7,469 nucleotides of DNA from JBCDIQ01 sp039024295 (GTDB lineage: Bacteria; Bacteroidota; Bacteroidia; J057): positions 1 through 7,469 of the forward strand of contig JBCDIQ010000303.1 in NCBI GenBank assembly GCA_039024295.1, given 5' to 3'. The notes beneath the pieces are model-generated. The model made no database searches, had not been told where the DNA came from, and saw only the letters and a list, made by a program, of their open reading frames with translations. Both the position numbers and the translations under genes were made by a program. Of the stretch, positions 1 to 5,652 are shown one piece after another (the first letter of the stretch is position 1; every line of letters begins with the position of its first letter).

Positions 1-225
1 ACCGACTCCTGCCGAGTTAGCCGAGCAGCGCGACAATATCTTCAGCAACGAACGACGTATCTTAAATCCTGAAGGATACCAGAATCCTTTCACCCATCAG
101 TTTGCCTTGGGCTATCAGGTGCAAATTGATGGGTGAAAGGATTCTGGTATCCTTCAGGATTTAAGATACGTCGTTCGTTGCTGAAGATATTGTCGCGCTG
201 CTCGGCTAACTCGGCAGGAGTCGGT
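1..225. repeat. Large inverted repeat (fold-back), 99-bp perfect arms, 27-nt spacer
   Basis: Bases 1-99 are the exact reverse complement of 127-225. After one mismatch (G100 against T126) the pairing resumes for five bases (101-105 with 121-125), leaving an unpaired centre around 106-120. The right arm is the minus-strand coding sequence of the TonB receptor. The left arm is the same piece in sense orientation on the plus strand. Read on the plus strand from base 2, the left arm and spacer stay open and continue past the shared segment as THQFALGYQVQI, which resembles normal Oar-receptor sequence. The minus strand instead runs into an unlike tail and a stop. This is the pattern expected when a strand end folds back through a short microhomology and copies itself. 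The repeat reaches the window edge, so its true length is unknown. Confidence 0.95.
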
Positions 226-2219
226 CCATTCAGGTAGGAAACATTGTCGTTACGGTCAAGACTTGCACCCAGGTTCCCATCGAAGGTTATCTGATCCAAG
301 TCCGTATCTGAAGGAAGAATTCCCTGGTCAATCAATGCCTGTAACTGTCGGATATAGCCTGCAGAAGTGGTGTTTTGCTGCAGGGCATCACTGTAAACTG
401 CATACGGGATTTTGTCATAGAAAATTCCGTATCCAAACCTGAGGCTACTGGCGTTGGTCAATTGATAATTCGCATTTAATCTTGGCGCAATGTTGTTCAG
501 ATCTCCCTGGTCTGCCCCTCCCTGTGAAAGATCGTCATAGTCATATCGTAGGCCAATGGTCAGGTTCAAGCGATCGGTGGCACTCCACTGATCCTCTACA
601 TAAATGGAATAAATTGTCTGGCGTTCACCAAACTCAGTGGGGCGGAGCTCTACCCCGTAAGCATTTACTTGCACATCGGCAGGGAGGTCATTTACGCCCA
701 GGTCAGCACCCAGATTCCGGTTTCTCAGGTCAATTAATTGGGCATCCGTAAGCTGCACGGTGTAATTGCCATTCACATTCCCTCCTCCAAATAACTGATG
801 ATCAGCAGAAATGACTGTAAATCCCGTTTTCAGGGTATGACGTCCCATGTAGAATTTGAACTTCTGCTGGAGTTGCAGGGTATTCTCCGTTTGGTCAAAG
901 ACAAAACCCGGATGACCCAGCACAGCAATGGTGAGCTCGCTCGGATCAAGGACGGTAACCTGAGGAGAGTTTTCATTCACCGGACGGCCATAATTCCACC
1001 GGAAACGCGCGTATTGAATGTTGGTTTGGCTGGTCCAATTGGTACCTACATAGGTATTTTTTGAGGCAATCAGGATGGAGTTTCGGTCCTGGAAGTTGCC
1101 TGCAGAAGGAAACGTTACGCCTCCTTCCAGGCCACCGCCTTGACGTTCGATGTTCACCAGTCCGACATTTGCACGAAGGGAGGAACGGAAGTTTGCACTC
1201 CAATTATGGTCGATCTTTCCAGAGAGATAGGTGAAATTGTTCATCCCCCTCACCGTCTCATTTACCCCGAGGGATGGCGCGTTCAGCAGGTTGTCCTTCA
1301 AATCTGTGGTATGTTCTAAATCGACAAAAAAGAAGGTTTTGTTTTTAACAATGGCCCCTCCCAATGCTACCCCTCCCTGGTACCGTTGGAACCCATCTCG
1401 TACAAAGTTGCCTGAAAGGTCACGTTGCGCAAAGGGAGAGCTGGCATCAATTACAGGACCTGGGCGAGAAAGGAAAAAAGCTTCCCCGCTCAATTCGTTG
1501 GTACCCGACTTGGTGGTAACGTTGACCACCCCATTGGCAGTCAAGCCATATTCAGCAGAGTAATTGTTGGTAAGGACGGTGATATTTTTGGCAAATCCGG
1601 ATGGGATGGCAAATTTTTGCCCACCGAGAAACCGCTCGTTGTTGTCCATACCGTCGATGAGGTAACTGGTAAACAGCGAGTTGGCCCCGTTGATGCTCAC
1701 ATTGGGTGCTTCCGGATAGAACCCGGTGGCCTGTGAGACATTCGGCAAGCGATACAATACGCGTGTGAGGTCACGCCCTTCGATGGGTAAAGCCTCGATT
1801 TCCAATTCACTTAATTCGAACGAGACCTCCGCATCAGTGCGGTTAATTTGAGAAGCTGAACGTCCCACGAGTACCACCTCGTCTAATTCAGTGGATTGGC
1901 TGCTGACCAGGGTTAGGCGTACAATTCGAGATTGATTGGACCGCAGGTCTATCATCGGAGAAAGGGCTTCCAGGTAATCGTCTGTTTCTGCCACGGAAAC
2001 CTGGTAGCCTCCGACGACGGGAAGAGAGGAAAAAATTACCCGGCCTTGGGCATCTGTTCTTTCAGTAAAGGAAATACCGCGCGCATCATTGGACAACTCT
2101 ACAGAAGCTCCCTCAACAATTTGATTATCGGGATAACTGGTCACAATTACGGTGAGGTCTTCCTGCGCAAATAGGCTGCTGTACGACAGGCACAGCAGGA
2201 TTACATACAATTTTTTCAT
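90..2219 (-). CDS. TonB-dependent outer-membrane receptor, Oar-like, 3'-truncated by the fold-back
   Basis: This is an outer-membrane beta-barrel receptor for TonB-energised uptake of an unidentified substrate. The start at 2219 gives a clean Sec signal peptide (MKKLYVILLCLSYSSLFAQ, cleavage after about residue 18); the in-frame upstream extension to 2264 is not signal-like. Residues about 20-105 form a carboxypeptidase-regulatory-like beta-sandwich domain (TDAQGRVIFSSLP). DEVVLVG at about 113-119 is a TonB-box-like segment. The plug follows at about 125-245, with EGRDLTRVLYRLPNV, SINGANSLFTSYLIDGMDN and YSAEYGLTANGVVNVTTKSG, and then barrel strands. These plug motifs are typical of the Oar family in Bacteroidota. 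Such receptors usually exceed about 900 residues, whereas only about 709 codons are open here and the last ten or so (after THQFA) are fold-back sequence. The real 3' end is missing. No Shine-Dalgarno sequence or convincing promoter is visible. Confidence 0.88.
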   Translation of the reverse strand: MKKLYVILLCLSYSSLFAQEDLTVIVTSYPDNQIVEGASVELSNDARGISFTERTDAQGRVIFSSLPVVGGYQVSVAETDDYLEALSPMIDLRSNQSRIVRLTLVSSQSTELDEVVLVGRSASQINRTDAEVSFELSELEIEALPIEGRDLTRVLYRLPNVSQATGFYPEAPNVSINGANSLFTSYLIDGMDNNERFLGGQKFAIPSGFAKNITVLTNNYSAEYGLTANGVVNVTTKSGTNELSGEAFFLSRPGPVIDASSPFAQRDLSGNFVRDGFQRYQGGVALGGAIVKNKTFFFVDLEHTTDLKDNLLNAPSLGVNETVRGMNNFTYLSGKIDHNWSANFRSSLRANVGLVNIERQGGGLEGGVTFPSAGNFQDRNSILIASKNTYVGTNWTSQTNIQYARFRWNYGRPVNENSPQVTVLDPSELTIAVLGHPGFVFDQTENTLQLQQKFKFYMGRHTLKTGFTVISADHQLFGGGNVNGNYTVQLTDAQLIDLRNRNLGADLGVNDLPADVQVNAYGVELRPTEFGERQTIYSIYVEDQWSATDRLNLTIGLRYDYDDLSQGGADQGDLNNIAPRLNANYQLTNASSLRFGYGIFYDKIPYAVYSDALQQNTTSAGYIRQLQALIDQGILPSDTDLDQITFDGNLGASLDRNDNVSYLNGPTPAELAEQRDNIFSNERRILNPEGYQNPFTHQFAPDSPRQTDG

Positions 2220-2249
2220 TAGAGGTTGCGAAATGGGATGAATAATAAA

Positions 2250-2262
2250 GGGGCATCGCCCC
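2250..2262 (-). terminator. Small GC hairpin followed by T-rich tract, weak terminator or leader hairpin
   Basis: Read on the minus strand this is GGGGC-GAT-GCCCC followed by TTTATTATT. It lies 83 nt after the transferase stop and about 30 nt before the receptor start. The five-pair stem and three-base loop are marginal for a rho-independent terminator. It could instead be a structure in the receptor's 5' leader. Confidence 0.3.
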
Positions 2263-2285
2263 ATTAGATTGGGAAAATCAACTCG

Positions 2286-2320
2286 GCACCAATAGCCTGA
2301 AACTTCAGGCTAGCACCAAT
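2286..2320. repeat. Hairpin framed by 8-bp direct repeats in the transferase-receptor gap
   Basis: GCACCAAT occurs at 2286-2293 and again at 2313-2320. Between them lies an inverted repeat, TAGCCTGAA (2293-2301) against TTCAGGCTA (2304-2312). A realistic hairpin would have 7-8 pairs and a loop of 4-6 bases. No T-run follows on either strand, so it is not a standard terminator. It may be an RNA structure in the receptor leader or a protein-binding site; the sequence does not decide. Confidence 0.4.
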
Positions 2321-2345
2321 CGAGAAATGAGTGGGGAAAGGGAAA

Positions 2346-3023
2346 TTAGCGGAGAGAAGGGGGGCCCCTGAATCCTTGCTGTGCAGCAAGCCAACAAAGA
2401 AATGTAGCCTGAACAAAGCAGATGATATCAGGAATACGTTGTGTAAGGTTTTTCAGAACGGCTAAAGATGGGAGCTTCTGCAGTAGGACTTTCTGGAGGT
2501 CATTATGGGTATCGAGGTCAGCTTTTACGGGCAACACTTGGCACTGAAGTCCCACCCCTTTGATTTTTTGCTGAAGGCTAACAAACAACTCTCCGGTACA
2601 CCAGGGCAACTCCTGCCAGGAAGTCGCTTCAAAGGCGGCCCGACTGAATCCTATTAAATAGGCCCCACCGTCCCTGGCTGGCCCGACTACTATAGGAGAA
2701 TCTTGCAACAGGGCGGCTGCATGCCGAAGGTCTGCAACTGACAGGGAAGGGCAGTCATTGCCAACTACCAGGATATTCTCAAAGCCTTGTTCAAATGCCT
2801 GCTGGACAGCGTACTGAAACCGGAAACCAAAATCCCCTTCCACTTGCCTCGGCGTATGGATCAGCGGCATACCGCTTCTCTTCACCTGTGCTCGTACATT
2901 ACGAATTAGGGCAGTGGTTACCTGGACATTTTGCCGACCTTTAGCCAGCGGCTTAGCAGCCGCTTCTTGCCTGGCTGTCCGACTAAACAGCAACACCGCG
3001 GTATGGAGAAAATCTTGTTGCAC
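2346..3023 (-). CDS. DUF2064 / TIGR04282-type glycosyltransferase-fold protein
   Basis: This is a soluble nucleotidyl/glycosyl-transferase-like (GT-A fold) protein of the DUF2064 family; the donor and acceptor are unknown. Numbered from the GTG at 3023, the N-terminal strand is TAVLLFSRT (about 8-16). GNDCP at 88-92 takes the place of the family's G-S-D-x-P nucleotide-site motif. GPARDGGAYLIG at 114-125 is the family's most diagnostic block, and LPWCTGELF and the acidic DLDT (169-172) follow. The length of 225 residues fits the family. The frame is open upstream to a TTG at 3167 and an ATG at 3146, but both lie in or before the lpdA terminator stem-loop (3121-3152), so a start there is unlikely. 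GTG 3023 is the best in-frame choice just ahead of the first conserved strand. The start is inferred and other GTG/TTG/CTG codons remain possible. It follows lpdA but is separated from it by that terminator. Confidence 0.82.
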   Translation of the reverse strand: MQQDFLHTAVLLFSRTARQEAAAKPLAKGRQNVQVTTALIRNVRAQVKRSGMPLIHTPRQVEGDFGFRFQYAVQQAFEQGFENILVVGNDCPSLSVADLRHAAALLQDSPIVVGPARDGGAYLIGFSRAAFEATSWQELPWCTGELFVSLQQKIKGVGLQCQVLPVKADLDTHNDLQKVLLQKLPSLAVLKNLTQRIPDIICFVQATFLCWLAAQQGFRGPPSLR

Positions 3024-3120
3024 AGGGGAAACTAACAGAATTTCTCCAAATAATGCGATTTCATCATGTTTCTTTGTCGGGTGGATTACAATTATGGTTC
3101 GTTCTGGTAAGGGTGTATTC

Positions 3121-3152
3121 AAAAAAATTGGCACACCGTCAGGCATGCCAAT
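3121..3152 (-). terminator. Rho-independent terminator of lpdA
   Basis: On the minus strand, beginning 27 nt after the lpdA stop, ATTGGCATGCC pairs with GGTGTGCCAAT across a TGAC loop. The stem has 11 pairs, two of them G-U wobbles, and is followed by a run of T residues (plus-strand A run 3121-3127). The position and structure are textbook. It overlaps the longest possible reading frame of the next gene, which argues that that gene starts downstream. Confidence 0.9.
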
Positions 3153-3179
3153 CTTTCTTATACTCAAATAGGTGAGGTG

Positions 3180-4589
3180 CTACATATGAATCGTCCGGTT
3201 GCCAGTAGCTCCCATTGCCGCTTCTTTGATCGCTTCAGAGAAAGTTGGGTGTGGGTGAGAGAAGATCGCGAGATCCTCAGCAGAAGCACGGAATTCCAGT
3301 CCGATTACCCCCTCATTGATCATATCTGCTGCACGAGGTCCTATGATGTGCATGCCTAGCAGTTCGTCGGTTTCCTTGTGGGACAGGATTTTCACAAATC
3401 CATCTGTATCCATGCTGGCACGTGCACGCCCAGAGGCACGGAACGGAAACTGCCCTGATTTGTAGGGAACTTTATCCGCTTTGAGTTCTTCTTCGGTATA
3501 GCCAACGCCTGCAACTTCAGGCCAGGTGTACACCACATTCGGAATTGCACGGTAGTTGATATGTGGGTGCTGTCCGGCAATTTTCTCCGCAACAAAAACG
3601 CCTTCTTCGGAAGCTTTGTGCGCCAGCATGGCACCACGGACCACATCTCCAATGGCGTAAACACCAGGAACGCTTGTTTCGAGGTGATCATTTACAGGAA
3701 TCCGACCACGATCTAACTCAATGCCCAGGTTTTCCAACCCAAGGCTATCGGTATATGGCCTACGACCTACCGCCATTAAGCAGATATCTCCTTTGAACTC
3801 GACCGTTTCGCCTTTCTTATTCTCGGCAGTTACGGTCACTTTGCCACGGCTGACTTTGGTGCCGGTAACCTTATGGCTCAGGTGCAATTCATAATCCAGC
3901 TCTTTGGTCAGCACTTTTTTAAGTTCCTTTCCAAGTGAACGGTCCATGCTGGGGATCAGGGTATCCATATATTCCACCATGATGATCTTGCTTCCCAAAC
4001 GGCCAAAGACAGACGCCATCTCACAGGAGATAACCCCACCGCCAATGATGACCATCGTTTTGGGAAGTTTGGTCAACTCCAGTGCTTCAGTGGAAGAAAT
4101 GACATGCTTACCGTCGATCTCTATTCCAGGAATGGTGGCAACAGCAGAACCAGTTGCAATGATGGTTTTTTCAGACTGAATCTCTGAGGAAGAACCATCT
4201 TCCTGGGTAATCTTGATGGTATTTGAGCTAACAAACGAACCATGTCCGCGCAACACATCAATCTTATTTTTCTTCATCAAAAACTCTACTCCAGCCACGG
4301 TCTGGCTTACCACTCCAGCCTTCCGCTCAATCATTTTGGGCAGGTCAACCTTCAGGCTAGATACATTTATTCCATGTTCGGCAAACTGGTGTTTTGCCTG
4401 AAAAAAATGTTCCGTAGAGTCAAGCAGGGCTTTAGAAGGGATACAGCCAACGTTTAGACAAGTGCCTCCCAAGGTAGGCTCCCGTTCAATGAGGGCCACC
4501 TTTTTCCCAAGCTGGGCACAGCGAATTGCCGCTACATACCCTCCAGGGCCAGAGCCGATTACAGTTACATCGTAGGAAGTTGAAGCCAT
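3180..4589 (-). CDS. lpdA: Dihydrolipoyl dehydrogenase (E3)
   Basis: This cytoplasmic FAD flavoenzyme reoxidises dihydrolipoamide with NAD+ in the pyruvate, 2-oxoglutarate and branched-chain 2-oxoacid dehydrogenase complexes and the glycine cleavage system. It has 469 residues, the usual length. The FAD Rossmann motif is GSGPGG at 12-17. The redox disulfide is Cys44/Cys49 in GGTCLNVGCIPSK. ATGS lies at 145-148. The NAD motif GGGVIS is at 183-188, with Glu206 at the ribose-binding position as expected for NAD rather than NADP. The second FAD motif is AIGD at 312-315. The C-terminal dimer-interface motif HPHPTFSE supplies His447 and Glu452. The only oddity is Ser188 where the third glycine of the NAD motif usually sits. 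The gene stands alone, with no E1 or E2 gene nearby, so it probably serves several complexes. A promoter candidate lies about 90-115 nt upstream and a strong terminator follows. Confidence 0.97.
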   Translation of the reverse strand: MASTSYDVTVIGSGPGGYVAAIRCAQLGKKVALIEREPTLGGTCLNVGCIPSKALLDSTEHFFQAKHQFAEHGINVSSLKVDLPKMIERKAGVVSQTVAGVEFLMKKNKIDVLRGHGSFVSSNTIKITQEDGSSSEIQSEKTIIATGSAVATIPGIEIDGKHVISSTEALELTKLPKTMVIIGGGVISCEMASVFGRLGSKIIMVEYMDTLIPSMDRSLGKELKKVLTKELDYELHLSHKVTGTKVSRGKVTVTAENKKGETVEFKGDICLMAVGRRPYTDSLGLENLGIELDRGRIPVNDHLETSVPGVYAIGDVVRGAMLAHKASEEGVFVAEKIAGQHPHINYRAIPNVVYTWPEVAGVGYTEEELKADKVPYKSGQFPFRASGRARASMDTDGFVKILSHKETDELLGMHIIGPRAADMINEGVIGLEFRASAEDLAIFSHPHPTFSEAIKEAAMGATGNRTIHM

Positions 4590-4647
4590 AATATTTTGTT
4601 CAAATAGTTATTCAGAAATGGATGGAGGAATGTCAGGATTATCTCAT

Positions 4648-4668
4648 AGGTTAAGCTTTTGGTAACCT
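4648..4668. promoter_or_regulatory. Inverted repeat AGGTTA-N9-TAACCT in the lpdA leader
   Basis: Six-base arms at 4648-4653 and 4663-4668 are separated by nine bases. The repeat falls just downstream of the proposed lpdA promoter, where an operator or leader hairpin could sit. A repeat this short can occur by chance. Confidence 0.2.
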
Positions 4669-4676
4669 CAACGTAT

Positions 4677-4707
4677 CAAATTTATGCTGTAAGCTGCCTA
4701 TTGCCAA
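4677..4707 (-). promoter_or_regulatory. Candidate Bacteroidota-type promoter for lpdA
   Basis: On the minus strand TAAATTTG (4677-4684) matches the Bacteroidota -7 consensus TAnnTTTG exactly. A TTG at 4705-4707 lies 20 nt upstream, within the 17-23 nt spacing known for the Flavobacterium -33 element. Transcription would begin near 4672, giving a leader of roughly 80 nt. The site lies between the yceI-family terminator and lpdA, which is where a promoter is needed. Confidence 0.5.
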
Positions 4708-4746
4708 GAAATACATTCATTTTTTTAGATATGACCATATGTTAAT

Positions 4747-4777
4747 AAAAAAAGCCGGCCTTTAAAGGCCGGCTTTT
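4747..4777 (-). terminator. Strong palindromic terminator after the YceI-family gene
   Basis: AAAAGCCGGCC and GGCCGGCTTTT pair perfectly over 11 bases around TTTAAA. On the minus strand the stem is followed by a run of seven T residues and lies 25 nt past the YceI gene stop. It is nearly symmetric and could act on both strands, but no plus-strand gene needs it. Confidence 0.93.
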
Positions 4778-4802
4778 ATAACGAAAGATATGTTTTTAGG
4801 AT

Positions 4803-5483
4803 TTAGGCACCCTCTGCTTTGGCAGCAACCAGCGTCAGGTCAAACTCAATATCATCATTGATTACTTTGTCGGCGAGGTCGTCAAAGAAAGTCTCAGAAC
4901 CATACTGCACGTCAAAGTCTGCACGGTTTACTGCAAAATTAGACATCGCCTTGAACATACCACCTTCCATGCTCACCTTGGCAGGGATGGTGATCTGCTT
5001 GGTGGTAGCTTTGATGGTCAGGTTACCTGAGATCATATGAGTTGCACCAGTGGTATCATTTTCAGTGGCGGTTACTTCAGTTATTTCGAACTTTGCAGTA
5101 GGGTAAGTCGCTACATCAAAGAAATCTGTGCCAGCAAGGTGTCCTACGAGTTTCGCATTGTATTCAGCATCTTCTATATCTACATTCTTGATTGAAGACA
5201 TATCGATGGTGAATGTACCTGCCGTAAGGTTTCCGCCTTCTACATTCATTGAGCCATCAGATACCATGATGGTCCCGTAATGCTCATCGTCTCCGACTTT
5301 TTTGGAACCTTTCCAGTTCAGGGTAGTCGCTTCTGACTGAACCATATATGTTTCTGCTGTTACAGCAGCAACTGCCGCTTCTCCTGCTTCTTTAGCATCA
5401 ACCGCTTTTTCACTTTCAGAAGGGGTACATGCCGCAAGTACAACAGCAGCGCAAACAGAAAATAGGAATAACCTGGTATTCAT
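4803..5483 (-). CDS. YceI-family lipoprotein
   Basis: This is a predicted lipid-anchored envelope protein of the YceI family, whose members have a lipocalin-like barrel that binds polyisoprenoids or other long hydrophobic molecules; the ligand here is unknown. The start at 5483 gives a 226-residue protein beginning MNTRLFLFSVCAAVVLAAC, a type II signal peptide with lipobox LAAC and acylated Cys19. The frame is open 23 codons further upstream, but that stretch would bury the signal peptide. An acidic, alanine-rich linker (about 20-45) precedes the domain, in which LNWKGSKKVGDDEHYGTI, IDMSSIKNVDI, L.GHLAGTDFFDVATYPTAKF and SGNLTIKATTKQITIPAKV are characteristic YceI blocks. It is expected to be periplasm-facing, probably on the outer membrane. 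It is monocistronic, judging by the terminator behind it and the 169-nt gap ahead. Confidence 0.93.
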   Translation of the reverse strand: MNTRLFLFSVCAAVVLAACTPSESEKAVDAKEAGEAAVAAVTAETYMVQSEATTLNWKGSKKVGDDEHYGTIMVSDGSMNVEGGNLTAGTFTIDMSSIKNVDIEDAEYNAKLVGHLAGTDFFDVATYPTAKFEITEVTATENDTTGATHMISGNLTIKATTKQITIPAKVSMEGGMFKAMSNFAVNRADFDVQYGSETFFDDLADKVINDDIEFDLTLVAAKAEGA

Positions 5484-5572
5484 GATAATCAAAATTAGGG
5501 AAGTTGATAATAAGTGAATGAATATTGATTCACAAGATTCATTGGTTAACAAAGCACCCGGTTACCAAATAC

Positions 5573-5586
5573 CAGAACAAGTTCTG
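5573..5586. promoter_or_regulatory. Short perfect inverted repeat CAGAAC-AA-GTTCTG upstream of the YceI-family gene
   Basis: Six-base perfect arms with a two-base spacer lie in the gap between the HTTM-fusion stop and the YceI start, about 90 nt before that start. The size and symmetry suit a dimeric repressor site. No convincing promoter was found beside it, so the role is speculative. Confidence 0.2.
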
Positions 5587-5652
5587 AAATACGAAACCGG
5601 ATACACGGATAAACCGCACATCCGGCACAAAGGTTTTCATTTGTTGAACAAT

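Noticed and set aside
1..225. Inverted repeat as transposon ends, an attachment site or a phase-variable invertible switch
   Set aside because: The arms lie inside one gene with only a 27-nt spacer. There is no transposase, integrase or promoter between them, and inverting such a short spacer would switch nothing.
1231..1563. Plus-strand open frames antisense to the receptor and lpdA
   Set aside because: They are long only because the opposite strand is coding. None has a recognisable domain or start context.
2219..2264. In-frame N-terminal extension of the TonB receptor (MGRCPFIIHPISQPL)
   Set aside because: It would bury a clear signal peptide and overlaps the GC hairpin at 2250-2262.
5490..5497. 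TAATTTTG on the minus strand as a promoter for the YceI-family gene
   Set aside because: It matches TAnnTTTG but sits only 6 nt before the start codon, and no -33 TTG lies at a suitable distance. It would require a leaderless transcript.
5484..5552. In-frame N-terminal extension of the YceI-family protein
   Set aside because: A lipoprotein signal peptide with lipobox starts at the internal ATG at 5483, so the upstream codons are leader sequence.
5597..5625. CCGGAT...ATCCGG inverted repeat as a terminator for the HTTM unit
   Set aside because: The arms are six bases with a 17-nt spacer and no proper T-run follows, so it is too weak to call.
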